DNA of 39,642 nucleotides, taken from assembly GCA_030609325.1 (NCBI GenBank), contig JAUWCL010000029.1, positions 1-39,642 on the forward strand, written 5' to 3'. A model generated the notes under the pieces. That model made no database searches and had not been told where the DNA came from. It worked only from the letters and a program-made list of their open reading frames with translations. The DNA is from Candidatus Krumholzibacteriota bacterium. Lineage in GTDB: Bacteria; Krumholzibacteriota; Krumholzibacteriia; Krumholzibacteriales; Krumholzibacteriaceae. The position numbers and the translations under genes were made by a program. The stretch's first letter is position 1, and every line of letters begins with the position of its first letter. This document shows positions 1 to 8,252 of this stretch, piece by piece.

Positions 1-486
1 TAGAATAGCGACAATTACCGATGGATCGCCTGTTGTGTAGTTATCCCACCCTTCTTGAGCCTCGATTTTTCGCAGTGGCCACTGCTCATCAAAATACTCA
101 TCAAGAGTATGAAATGTTCCTACATAATTTAAATTGGCGGCCTCTATAAGGGCATCATTTTTAAGTTCGCTCTGAATCTGCAACAGGTCAGCCGAGACTG
201 GAAATCTCACAACCGAATGCCTGTTCTTTGTAAATGCGTCGCTGTTAAATATTTCTGCGCTATAGCCTGACAGAAGTGTCATAACATCATTGATGTTTAC
301 ACCAGTTTTTGGTTGCACAAGCAACTCGCGAGCAATGTATTTGTATGAGCCGGTACTAAGTTCCAGTGTTTTAATGTCGGGAGGTGTAGTCGAATAAGTC
401 GACATTTCTGGATTTGAGTAAGCAACTGAAATAGATATAATAACGATTCCGAGTATATATATCGACTTTCGGCGTATATTCACCAT
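1..486 (-). CDS. Subtilisin-like secreted serine protease (S8), N-terminal part, cut by window edge
   Basis: The frame is open for 162 codons from an ATG at 486 to the window edge. A purine-rich Shine-Dalgarno (AGGGGGG) lies directly upstream of the ATG. The product starts with a basic n-region and a hydrophobic stretch (residues about 8-23), a likely signal peptide. The middle (about 35-125) looks like an S8 propeptide: it has a '.VNINDVMTLLSGY.' segment and 'RFPVSADLLQIQSEL'. The last residues, 'DEQWPLRKIEAQEGWDNY' followed by 'VIVAIL', match the junction into a subtilisin catalytic domain just before the catalytic Asp (D-x-G), which lies outside the window. Catalytic residues are therefore not seen and the family call rests on this junction motif. 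Base composition is clearly more AT-rich than the rest of the window, which suggests a transferred or island segment. Confidence 0.8.
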   Translation of the reverse strand, partial: MVNIRRKSIYILGIVIISISVAYSNPEMSTYSTTPPDIKTLELSTGSYKYIARELLVQPKTGVNINDVMTLLSGYSAEIFNSDAFTKNRHSVVRFPVSADLLQIQSELKNDALIEAANLNYVGTFHTLDEYFDEQWPLRKIEAQEGWDNYTTGDPSVIVAIL

Positions 487-504
487 TCCCCCCTGTTAAA
501 CGAT

Positions 505-534
505 AACATACGACTTAAAAAGCTTCTACTGCAA
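505..534 (-). promoter_or_regulatory. Possible sigma-70 promoter of the subtilisin-like gene
   Basis: On the minus strand, TTGCAG (529-534) and TATGTT (505-510) are separated by 18 bases, upstream of the ATG at 486. The match is moderate and the surroundings are AT-rich, so chance is possible. The rest of the stretch 535-690 holds no gene that I can see. Confidence 0.3.
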
Positions 535-673
535 GGCTCTTTGCAGATTCGCTTACAGGAAACTTTTCTTGCGATATATTTTTACTAATTCGGATATTTC
601 CCAATAAGATGTTTATAATTCCATTATATTTATAGTTGGATAGTTGTCAATTGTATATAACCTAAAATCTTGA

Positions 674-1264
674 AATTTTACGCCAGTACTAATGGATGGC
701 CCTGAATGCTTTCTATCTCCATTGGTTGCTCGGCGCTCGAAGAAACCGGTTCAATTGGATCTCTTCGAGCTGGTGGCCTGGAATTATTGTTACAAGGTGA
801 TAGTGACCAACAAGCGGATCTCCGCTAAAAACGTTATTGCTTTCCATCATGGGCGCGGATCGCAGGAGGGTCTCATCGGCGAGGTGAAGTCACTTTGTCA
901 GATGGATTACATCCCGACGCGCAGTTGGGCAGGCAATCGGATGTACATGCATGCGGGGATCATGGCCCACAACCTGACCCGAGAGTTTCAGATGCAAACG
1001 AAACCACGTTGCCGCACAACTACTGCCACAAGACCGGCACTCTGGGTCTTCGAGAAGCTTTCAAGCATCAGAAACATTTTGATCCGCCGTGCAGGCCGTC
1101 TTACAAAACCTGGTGGACGGTTGGTCTTAACCATGAGCGGCAATGAGGCCGTCCAGCGAGACTTCAAAGTTATATTGCAAAGCCTGCTGAATGCAGCGTA
1201 TTTTATAGTATTGACTGAGTTTTATGCATCATTGGGGTTTACTGTGAGACCGACCGAGACCTAA
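674..1264 (+). pseudogene. IS1380-family transposase, 3' fragment
   Basis: The frame encodes about 190 residues resembling only the C-terminal third of IS1380-type (DDE group 1) transposases. Seen: 'YKVIVTN', then 'AFHHGRGSQEGLIGEVKS' with the expected catalytic Glu region, 'AGNRMYMHAGIMAHNLTREF', and the C-terminal 'LSSIRN...AGRLTKPGGRLVLTMSGN'. The first ATG is at 692, but an in-frame TGA at 671-673 blocks the frame and no upstream transposase sequence is visible. The N-terminal two thirds, including the first catalytic Asp residues, are missing, so this is an inactive remnant. Its last 26 bases overlap the stop end of the opposing GH57 gene. The tail after about residue 165 (from 'YFIVLTEF') may be read-through beyond the natural end. 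I could not identify terminal inverted repeats. Confidence 0.8.
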
Positions 1265-3344
1265 TAGTCAATGTGAACCTCTCCGCTTCTCCCGGCTCGA
1301 GATCAAGTCTTCTCACCGCCACGACGGCTGAGCCCTGATAGACCCTCTCGAATCCCGAGTCGGAATTCGAGACGGTCTCGATAGGATATCTCCACAGGCC
1401 GGTGCCGGGCGACATCTCGAGGGTCACGGAGAGGTCCATCCACTCGTCTATGATTCTCAATGTCTCCACGTCCTCCTCGACACCTCTCGAGGCGAGGTTC
1501 CTCCCCCCACCGATCTTCCGGCCGGGGATCTCGAAATACCTGTCGGGCGCGTCTCCGGCGAGGAAGGAAAAAACGTTCTCGACGGCGAAAAGACATGAAA
1601 GCCCTTTCCCGCCGGCCGTAACCGTGTAGTCGACGTTCATCGACACACCGCCGCCGTCGAGCGTGATTCTCTTTTCGACCCTTACCGGCACGGGAGAGCC
1701 GTCCGGTGCGACCGAGCCGTCCCTCGCCATAATGACAACGTCATCGCCTTCGGTCTCGATATCATACAGGCCATCGACGAAGTCGCCCAGCTCCGCGTAG
1801 GCGCCCGACGCGAACTCGTCGAGCGTTGTATCGGCGGGCATGAATCTGTCCGAGAGGGAAGCCTTCGGCCAGCGGTCGTAAAGGAGCCTCTTCGCAAGCC
1901 CCTCCTCCTTAGCCGTGGCGAGATTGTGAATGCTGACCGCCTCTCCTCCCCCGGTCTCGTGTTTTTCGAGATCCCTGAGATTCCTGTGATATATCTCCTC
2001 GCGCCGCGTCAGAGTATCGGTAAGGTTGAACCTCGCGCGCATGTCATCGAGCTCTCGCAGGACGCCGCCCTTCGCCTTGAAGAAAGCCTGCATCTTCGGC
2101 GAGGAAAAGATCACCTCCTCCACCCCGTCACCGTCGATATCCGTTCGTTCCAGGGCGGGCCGTGCCATGACCGCCTCCATCTCGAGGACATGTCTGAATA
2201 TCGCGCTGCGCAGATGCGGCAGATAGAGACCGCCGAAGAGACCGTGCCAGTAAGCACAGTTGCACTGCGCCTGGTAGAGATGGCTCCTCGCCTCCGCATC
2301 GACCTTCCCGGATTCATCCAGAAGCGCGCTGGCACGCAGCATCCTCTTGTGCATCCAGTTCGCCTCCTCGTACTTGACGAGGAAGTTACGCCAGAAGCCG
2401 CCCTTCACCACCTCGGCCGCGTCGGGGAAACGCCCGCTGCCTGCGAGGAGTCCCTTCGCGTCCTGGTAGGCCTCCTGCGCACGCAGCGGGAGGGCCCATT
2501 CCATCATCTCGCTGTACGAGGCGGTGGGAAGATACACGATGCCCCTGGGATGAGTCTCATCGATGACCCTCGAGAATGTCGACACCTCGAGCCAGTCGGA
2601 ATTCTCCATCAGGGCGTCGCAGAACCTGCGCAGCCATTCGCGCCTGTAGACAAGGTCATACGTCCCTGTCCAGAGGCCGAACTTCTCGCCGTCGTCGGCC
2701 AGCACGGCGATCTTCCTCTCACCGCCCGGCTCCTCCGAGATCGCTCTGAGATGCACTATCGCCTCTTGCGGATCGTGGAAGGGGGTCAGGTACCGCAGCG
2801 TCTTGTCTATCGGGAATACGTTTATGTACACGCCGTTCTCCTCGGAAAGGAAAAATCCGCGCATCTGCTGCGAGGTGAAGCCGGTGCTCTTGAAGTGGGA
2901 ATCGTCGACGATCACATATTCAAGGTCCGCCTTCGACAGTGTGTCGGGCAGGTGCGGGTCCCAGATCCTCTCGGTCAGCCAGCAGCCGCGCGGTTTCACG
3001 CCGAACGCGCCGTCGACGAAATCCTTCATCATCGCCAGCTGCCCCTGCCTGTCCCTCTCGGGGATGATCGTCAGGATCGGCTCGTAGTAACCGCCCGACA
3101 TGATCTCGACCTGGCCGGCCGAGACCATCGAAGCGACCGCTCCGGTATATTCGGGATGCTTTTCTGCGAACCAGTCCCATAGTATCCCGCTGCAGTGCAG
3201 TGCGAACGGGACGCGCGGATAGTCCTTCATCACCTCTATGAACGGCAGGTAGGCCTTCTTGCAGGCCTCTTCGATGACATGATCGAAATTGCCGACCGGC
3301 TGATGATTGTGGATCCCCAGAATGAATGTCACCTTACCCGGCAT
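1239..3344 (-). CDS. GH57 family alpha-amylase / 4-alpha-glucanotransferase
   Basis: A 701-residue cytoplasmic enzyme (no signal peptide) with the hallmark GH57 regions: HNHQP (residues 12-16), 'EIMSGGYYEP' (80-89), WLTERIW (122-128; Glu125 expected nucleophile) and 'LADDGEKFG' (215-223; an Asp here is the expected acid/base). After the barrel come the helical middle domain and a C-terminal beta domain, the architecture of Thermococcus-type 4-alpha-glucanotransferases and amylases (EC 2.4.1.25 / 3.2.1.1). Substrate is inferred to be glycogen or maltodextrin. The gene is last in the operon, 16 bases after the PTS EIIB gene, which hints at carbon-flux control. The final residues (about RSRSVSQ) are encoded within sequence that overlaps the IS1380 remnant, so the original C-terminus may have been replaced by a few residues. 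The choice between amylase and transferase cannot be made from sequence alone. Confidence 0.9.
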   Translation of the reverse strand: MPGKVTFILGIHNHQPVGNFDHVIEEACKKAYLPFIEVMKDYPRVPFALHCSGILWDWFAEKHPEYTGAVASMVSAGQVEIMSGGYYEPILTIIPERDRQGQLAMMKDFVDGAFGVKPRGCWLTERIWDPHLPDTLSKADLEYVIVDDSHFKSTGFTSQQMRGFFLSEENGVYINVFPIDKTLRYLTPFHDPQEAIVHLRAISEEPGGERKIAVLADDGEKFGLWTGTYDLVYRREWLRRFCDALMENSDWLEVSTFSRVIDETHPRGIVYLPTASYSEMMEWALPLRAQEAYQDAKGLLAGSGRFPDAAEVVKGGFWRNFLVKYEEANWMHKRMLRASALLDESGKVDAEARSHLYQAQCNCAYWHGLFGGLYLPHLRSAIFRHVLEMEAVMARPALERTDIDGDGVEEVIFSSPKMQAFFKAKGGVLRELDDMRARFNLTDTLTRREEIYHRNLRDLEKHETGGGEAVSIHNLATAKEEGLAKRLLYDRWPKASLSDRFMPADTTLDEFASGAYAELGDFVDGLYDIETEGDDVVIMARDGSVAPDGSPVPVRVEKRITLDGGGVSMNVDYTVTAGGKGLSCLFAVENVFSFLAGDAPDRYFEIPGRKIGGGRNLASRGVEEDVETLRIIDEWMDLSVTLEMSPGTGLWRYPIETVSNSDSGFERVYQGSAVVAVRRLDLEPGEAERFTLTIRSRSVSQ

Positions 3345-3360
3345 ATGCCCCGCCTTCCGA

Positions 3361-3834
3361 TCAGACCACCTTCGAGTTGATCGTTACTCTCTCGTCGCCC
3401 GGAAGCGCCCTCGCCTCGAGCGTTATCCCCTTCTTCACTATATCGCGCAGGACTCCTCTCTCCCCTTCGTCGACCCAGACGTTCTCGGTGATCTTCTCCC
3501 GGCCCTCACGGAAGTGAAGCCCGCCGACGTTTATCTCTGTCGTCTCCAGCCCCATGTCGAGTATCTCAAGCGCCTCTGCCGGCCCCCTGACGAGCAGGAA
3601 GATCTTCTCGCTGTCGAAGACGCCGCCGACGATCTGCCCGGCCGCCTCGGCGAGGGAAAGGACCGTGGCCTTGAAATCGGGCCCGGCGGCGCTCGCGTAG
3701 AGTTCCTTCTCCCAGTCCTCGGCGTTCACCAGGTCGTCGGCAAGCACTATCCGGTCGGGCTTCAGCCTTCTCCCCCATCCCACCACGACCTGCGCGTGTA
3801 TGAACCTGTCGTCTATACGGAACAGAATCACCAT
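3361..3834 (-). CDS. PTS mannose/sorbose-family EIIB component
   Basis: Starts at the ATG at 3834, which has a good GGAGGGA Shine-Dalgarno and gives the family-typical N-terminus 'MVILFRIDDRFIHAQVVVGW'. A longer frame to 3900 would add 22 atypical residues. His13 in the RIDDR-x-IH-x-Q motif is the expected phosphorylation site. Length is 157 residues, normal for EIIB of the mannose (PTS-Man) family. It would take phosphate from the EIIA encoded just upstream (70-base gap). No EIIC or EIID membrane subunits occur in the window, so sugar transport by this pair is unsupported; a regulatory relay is the more likely job (inference). Confidence 0.9.
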   Translation of the reverse strand: MVILFRIDDRFIHAQVVVGWGRRLKPDRIVLADDLVNAEDWEKELYASAAGPDFKATVLSLAEAAGQIVGGVFDSEKIFLLVRGPAEALEILDMGLETTEINVGGLHFREGREKITENVWVDEGERGVLRDIVKKGITLEARALPGDERVTINSKVV

Positions 3835-3904
3835 CGTTCTTCCCTCCGACCCTTGCTGTACTGTGGAATCTTCCGCCCGGCCGTTAACCGCCGCCGTCAC
3901 CTTG

Positions 3905-4300
3905 TCAGAGCTCTATGACCCTGACGCTTTCCCGGCCGCGGTGGATCAGATGGTCCACGATCTCGTCGAGCCCCATGATCCCCTGCTTCGTGACGAAATC
4001 GAGCAGGATGGGCAGGTTCACCCCGCTGATGACCTTTACGCCCTCGATCCCGCGGGTCGCCCTTACGCACAACGCGCCGCAGGAACCCCCGAAATAATCG
4101 ACGAAGACCACTGTGCCCTTCGCATTATTCCTGTCGAGTATCTCGTGAATCGACCTGACTACCTTCTCGTCTCCCAGGTCGGAGCTCGACAGCGCGTAAC
4201 AGTCGTGGACCTCGCCGACGATCAGGCCGACCGTCCTGAGAAGTTCCTCGCCGAGTTGTCCGTGGGTAACTATTATCCCGGTAATGTCCTTGTCTGTCAT
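3905..4300 (-). CDS. PTS mannose-family EIIA component
   Basis: A 131-residue EIIA-Man fold protein. The N-terminus carries 'GIIVTHGQLGEELL', with His13 as the expected phospho-acceptor. 'VVFVDYFGGSCG' and 'VISGVNLPILLDFV' match the conserved loops around the active site and dimer interface. The start ATG lies six bases from the end of hprK, with AGGAG very close to the start codon. It normally receives phosphate from HPr, whose gene is not in the window, and passes it to EIIB (next gene). Clustering with hprK, as in many non-Firmicute genomes with incomplete PTSs, points to a signalling role. Confidence 0.92.
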   Translation of the reverse strand: MTDKDITGIIVTHGQLGEELLRTVGLIVGEVHDCYALSSSDLGDEKVVRSIHEILDRNNAKGTVVFVDYFGGSCGALCVRATRGIEGVKVISGVNLPILLDFVTKQGIMGLDEIVDHLIHRGRESVRVIEL

Positions 4301-4305
4301 GGCTC

Positions 4306-5274
4306 CTACTCGTGATCGTAGAGAAGATAGCGCCTCGTCTTCTTGTCGCTCTCCATCATGTCGAGAAGCTGCTGGTCGAGGCGCTTGGCGGCGTCGATGC
4401 CGTAGACCTTGAGCATGTGATTGAGCGCGATCGTCTCTGCGATCACAGTGATGTTCTTGCCGGGAAATATCGGGATGACGACCTGGCGCACTTCGATGCC
4501 GAGAATATCGGTGTAGTGCTCGTCGAGCCCGTGGCGGTCCCAGTCCTTCGACGGGTCCCAGTCCTCGAGCTGGACCACGACCTCTACTCTCTTCTGGATC
4601 CTTACCGCCCTGATCCCGAACACGTCCATCACGTTGATGATGCCGATGCCGCGGATCTCCATGTAGTGTTTGAGGTGCTCCCGTCCGCGCCCGAGTATGG
4701 CGTCCCCGTGCCTGACCGTCTCCACGACGTCGTCTGCGACGAGCCTGTGGCCCCTCTCGACGAGGTCGAGGGCGATCTCGCTCTTTCCGATGGCGCTGCG
4801 GCCGGAGAAAAGGAGCCCCACTCCGTAGACGTCGACCAGCGAGCCGTGTATCAGCGTCCGCGGCGCGAAAATCAACTCGAGATACCCGGTCAGTTCGTGG
4901 ATGAACTCGGTCGTCTGCATCGTGGTTCGCAGCAGCGGCACACCGTGCTCGACGGTGAGATCGAGAAGCTTCTTCGGTACGTCGAGGCCCTTTGTGACAA
5001 TGATGCAGGGAAGCGGCTGGGAGAAGAGCCGCGCAACAGCGTCTGCGACCTGTCCCTTGTCAAGCGACTCGAGATAGAGCAGCTCCGTCTCGCCTATGAT
5101 CTGTATACGCTTGTGGAGGAAGTTCTCCATGAACCCCGTCAGCGCGAAAGCCGGCCGGTGTATGTCCTCGCTGGTGATCGGTATCGGACCCCCGAGGTTG
5201 TCCGTCAGGACCTCGAGATCGAACTCTTCGGAATTCTCCTCGAAGAATTCCTTTACCGTATATTCCTGTGGCAC
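4306..5274 (-). CDS. hprK: HPr kinase/phosphorylase
   Basis: A 322-residue protein with both HprK domains: the N-terminal MurF-like domain (1-130) and the C-terminal P-loop kinase domain. Seen: 'IHGSLVDVYGVGLL' (His143 expected catalytic/coordinating), P-loop GRSAIGKS (158-165), 'VADD' (179-182) and the HprK signature MEIRGIGIIN (205-214). Relative to the classic GDSGIGKS loop, Asp becomes Arg and Gly becomes Ala; the Lys-Ser that binds phosphate is intact. The start is GTG at 5274 with GGAGG six bases upstream. It phosphorylates or dephosphorylates a regulatory Ser on HPr in response to ATP/PPi and phosphate. The gene is between hpf and the PTS EIIA gene. Confidence 0.95.
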   Translation of the reverse strand: MPQEYTVKEFFEENSEEFDLEVLTDNLGGPIPITSEDIHRPAFALTGFMENFLHKRIQIIGETELLYLESLDKGQVADAVARLFSQPLPCIIVTKGLDVPKKLLDLTVEHGVPLLRTTMQTTEFIHELTGYLELIFAPRTLIHGSLVDVYGVGLLFSGRSAIGKSEIALDLVERGHRLVADDVVETVRHGDAILGRGREHLKHYMEIRGIGIINVMDVFGIRAVRIQKRVEVVVQLEDWDPSKDWDRHGLDEHYTDILGIEVRQVVIPIFPGKNITVIAETIALNHMLKVYGIDAAKRLDQQLLDMMESDKKTRRYLLYDHE

Positions 5275-5307
5275 TGGTTTCCTCCGGATCGAGAACCTCG
5301 GCCCCTG

Positions 5308-5856
5308 TCAGTCGAGACTGTTGATGACCCCGTAATGGCCATCGGACCGTTTGTACACGAAGTTCAGTTTACCCGATTCCGCATTATTGAAAAGGAGAAA
5401 ATCCCTCTCCTGGTCCACCATGGATATTATTGCCTCCTCAACGCTGAGGTGCGCTATCTCGTGGGGAATCTGGGCCATTACGTCGATCCCGCCTTCGCTT
5501 CCGATACTCTCCGCTTTGATGATCCTCTCGGCTGAAGTTACCTTGATGCCGTTCTTCCGGGGATGGTGCTGGTTACCAATCTTCTTTCCCTTGAATTTCT
5601 TGATCTGTCGTTCAAGACTCTTGGCCGAGAGGTCTATCGAACCGTACATGTCCTCCGACTCTTCCTTGGCTGTGAAATCGTGCCCGTTGACATGAACGTT
5701 CACCTCGGCAATATGACGGAATTTTTCGACGTCCATGATCACGTGGACGTTGAGAATATGGTCGAAGTATCGCTTGAGCCTGCCGATCCTTTCTTCGATG
5801 TGCTCTATGAGTTCGGGACTGGCTTCGAAATGTCTTGCTGTCGTCGTGATAATCAT
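5308..5856 (-). CDS. hpf: Ribosome hibernation promoting factor, long form
   Basis: Start chosen at the ATG at 5856, preceded by GAGGAGG seven bases upstream; it gives 'MIITTTARHFEASPELIEHI', the normal HPF/YfiA N-terminus. A TTG or ATG a few codons earlier is in frame but would overlap the Shine-Dalgarno. The product is about 182 residues. An N-terminal ribosome-binding domain (1-100) is followed by a linker and the C-terminal dimerisation domain, with 'LSVEEAIISMV', 'DFLLFNNAESGKLNFVYKR' and 'GHYGVI'. Long-form HPF dimerises and forms inactive 100S ribosomes in stationary phase. The rpoN-hpf-hprK/PTS neighbourhood is common in bacteria; here lipA sits between rpoN and hpf. Confidence 0.94.
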   Translation of the reverse strand: MIITTTARHFEASPELIEHIEERIGRLKRYFDHILNVHVIMDVEKFRHIAEVNVHVNGHDFTAKEESEDMYGSIDLSAKSLERQIKKFKGKKIGNQHHPRKNGIKVTSAERIIKAESIGSEGGIDVMAQIPHEIAHLSVEEAIISMVDQERDFLLFNNAESGKLNFVYKRSDGHYGVINSLD

Positions 5857-5873
5857 TACACATCCTCCTCGCA

Positions 5874-6779
5874 TCAACCAACCGGCATCGTCCGGCCATC
5901 TTTGTGACGAACTCCCGTACGGTTCTCCTGGTACGAACTTCTTACCAGGGGCCCCGCTGTCACCTCGAGAAACCCCATTGCGCGTGCCCTGTTCCCGATT
6001 TTCGAGAACTCCTCCGGACTCAGGTACCGGCCGACCGGCGCCTGGTCCAGCCCGGGCCGCAGGTACTGGCCGAGAGCAGCGAAATCCACCCCGGCAGTTC
6101 TGAGGTCCCCGAGCGCTTCGAAGATTTCTTTGGGCGTCTCGCCCAGTCCGAGCATGAAAGATGACTTCGTGAGCACCTCCCTCTTTCGTTTCTTCGCTTC
6201 GGAGAGGAGAAGGAGCGACCTGTCGTAGTCGGCCCCCTTTCTTATCTCCGGATAAAGTCTTCTTACTGTTTCCATGTTGTGTGAGAAGATATCCGGGCCG
6301 GCGTCCAGCACTGTGTCGAGAGCATTCAGGTCGCCGCCAAAATCAGGCACAAGCACCTCTACGACCGGGGCGGGATCGAGGGCGTGAAGCTCCCCGATGA
6401 CCCCGGCGAACCACGAGGCGCCTCCGTCGCGGAGGTCGTCGCGCGTGACGGACGTGACGATCACGTGGCTTAGACCCAACTCGCTCGACGCGTCGGCGAT
6501 CCTCTCCGGCTCTGTGCGGTCGGGCGCTCCGGGCGATCCCTTCGTCACCGAGCAGAATCCGCACCCGCGGGTGCATACGTTGCCGAGCATCATGAAGGTG
6601 ACCTTGCCCTTCGAGTAGCACTCCGCCCTGTTGGGACAAAGGCCTTCCCTGCATATTGTATGGAGATTCCTGCGCCTGACGGCTCCCTCTATCCTCGAAG
6701 ATTCCGTGGCCAGTGGAATCTTTCTCCTCAGCCACGCGGGAAGCCTCTCACTGCGGCGTGTACTCGTGTTGAATGTCAT
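5874..6779 (-). CDS. lipA: Lipoyl synthase
   Basis: A 301-residue radical SAM enzyme that inserts two sulfurs into protein-bound octanoyl chains (EC 2.8.1.8). The auxiliary [4Fe-4S] motif C-x4-C-x5-C is seen at Cys43, Cys48, Cys54, and the radical SAM motif C-x3-C-x2-C at Cys69, Cys73, Cys76. The C-terminal RSSY motif (about 280-283) completes the auxiliary cluster ligands. No lipB or lplA is in the window. The gene lies 32 bases after rpoN and 17 bases before hpf, so it is probably cotranscribed with them. A link to rpoN is not expected from function, so the placement looks like an insertion into the usual rpoN-hpf order. Confidence 0.96.
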   Translation of the reverse strand: MTFNTSTRRSERLPAWLRRKIPLATESSRIEGAVRRRNLHTICREGLCPNRAECYSKGKVTFMMLGNVCTRGCGFCSVTKGSPGAPDRTEPERIADASSELGLSHVIVTSVTRDDLRDGGASWFAGVIGELHALDPAPVVEVLVPDFGGDLNALDTVLDAGPDIFSHNMETVRRLYPEIRKGADYDRSLLLLSEAKKRKREVLTKSSFMLGLGETPKEIFEALGDLRTAGVDFAALGQYLRPGLDQAPVGRYLSPEEFSKIGNRARAMGFLEVTAGPLVRSSYQENRTGVRHKDGRTMPVG

Positions 6780-6811
6780 CTATAGCCTGTCACCTTAAAG
6801 GCATTCAATAT

Positions 6812-8236
6812 CTAGTACTCTTTCCGGTGCCTCGCCGGGAGGATCCCCAGCTGCTCCCTGTACTTCGCGACGGTGCGCCGCGCTATGATCAGCCCGTCCT
6901 TCCTGAGAAGGTTGGCGATCTTCTGGTCGCTCATCGGCTTTTTCGTATCTTCTTTCGAGATGATCTCCTTGATCCTGAGCTTCGCGCTTTTAGCCGAGAC
7001 CTCCCCGCCCGATTCGGTGCTCAGCGCGCTGCTGAAGAAATACTTCAGCTCGAATACGCCGCGCGGAGTCTGTACGTACTTGTTCGTCGTCACCCTGCTG
7101 ACGGTCGACTCGTGCATACCGATCTTCCCCGCCACCTGCTGAAGCGTCAGCGGCCTGAGGTAGCCTGCGCCCTTCTCGAAAAAATCCATCTGCGCCTCGA
7201 CGATGTTCTCCATCACCTTTATCATCGTCCGCCGGCGCTGCTCGATTGTCTGGATCAGCCACTTGGCGTTCTTGAGGCGCCCCTGGATGAAGTTCCTCGT
7301 CTCATCGCTGATCTCGTGGTTGCTCTGGAGCTCGCTCCTGTACGACTGGCTTATCCGCAGCCTCGGGACGTTGCGGTCGTTGAGAAAGACAACGAACTTG
7401 TCGCCCACGCGCTCGACAATCAGGTCGGGGATGATGTACTTCGGATCCTCTGAGATGATGTCGAGGCCGGGCTTCGGGCTGAGACTCCCGATGACTCCCG
7501 CCTGCGCCTGAACCTCCTTGATCGATATCTTGAGCTTCTTGCTGATGTCGAGATACTTCTTCTGCTTGAACTCCTCAAAATGTTCGGCGACGATCTTCGC
7601 GGCCATGCTGTCCGAGAGGCCCTTCACCTCGAGCTGGATGAGAAGACCTTCCCGCAGGTCTCGCGCGCCGATCCCGGACGGCTCGAAAGTCTGGATGATC
7701 TTCAGCACATCCTCGACCTCCTCGATTGATGCGCTGCAGGTGCGCGAGATATCCTCGAGGGGACATACGAGGTATCCCGAGTCGTCGAGATTGCCGATGA
7801 TGTACTCGCCGATCTCGAGGACCTTCTCGTCCTTGGTGGCGAGCCTGAGCTGGCTCATGAGGAACTCCGAGAAACTCGGCTTGGCGACGGGGACCCTCTC
7901 GAGGAAATCTTCCCTCTCCTCGATCTCCGCCTGCGTACCGCCCATCCCGAAGGCCGTCTCGAAGTAGTCGTCCCAGTTTTCCTGGTCGTCCTTGGCCGCC
8001 TGCTCGTCCTTCTCCACCCCCGCCGCTTCTTCTTCCTCTTCCACCGGCGCTTCGTCCTCGAGATTCTCCTCGATCTCGTCGACTTCCTCGAGAAGCGGGT
8101 TCTGCAGGATCTCCTGGCGGAGTACCTGCTGGAGCTCCTGGGTAGGCATCTGCAGCAGTTTCAGGGCCTGCTGCAGCCGCGGCGTCATCACCAGCCGCTG
8201 CTGCATACCCAGACGCATACCTAGTTTCATTTCCAT
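6812..8236 (-). CDS. rpoN: RNA polymerase sigma-54 factor
   Basis: A 474-residue sigma-54. Region I (1-50) is Gln/Leu-rich: 'QQRLVMTPRLQQALKLLQMP'. Region II (about 50-80) is strongly acidic (EEVDEIEENLEDEAPVEEE). The core-binding domain and DNA-binding helix-turn-helix follow, and the C-terminus carries the RpoN box ARRTVAKYRE (452-461), which recognises the -24 element. It is complete. It needs enhancer-binding ATPases to open promoters; none is in the window. The gene follows lptB with a 16-base gap, as in many diderms (lptC-lptB-rpoN-hpf). A perfect sigma-54 promoter upstream of the operon suggests autoregulation. Confidence 0.97.
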   Translation of the reverse strand: MEMKLGMRLGMQQRLVMTPRLQQALKLLQMPTQELQQVLRQEILQNPLLEEVDEIEENLEDEAPVEEEEEAAGVEKDEQAAKDDQENWDDYFETAFGMGGTQAEIEEREDFLERVPVAKPSFSEFLMSQLRLATKDEKVLEIGEYIIGNLDDSGYLVCPLEDISRTCSASIEEVEDVLKIIQTFEPSGIGARDLREGLLIQLEVKGLSDSMAAKIVAEHFEEFKQKKYLDISKKLKISIKEVQAQAGVIGSLSPKPGLDIISEDPKYIIPDLIVERVGDKFVVFLNDRNVPRLRISQSYRSELQSNHEISDETRNFIQGRLKNAKWLIQTIEQRRRTMIKVMENIVEAQMDFFEKGAGYLRPLTLQQVAGKIGMHESTVSRVTTNKYVQTPRGVFELKYFFSSALSTESGGEVSAKSAKLRIKEIISKEDTKKPMSDQKIANLLRKDGLIIARRTVAKYREQLGILPARHRKEY

Positions 8237-8252
8237 CTATATCCGTCCTTAC

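Noticed and set aside
3835-3900. N-terminal extension of the PTS EIIB protein
   Set aside because: The extra 22 residues do not fit the family, and the ATG at 3834 has a strong ribosome binding site.
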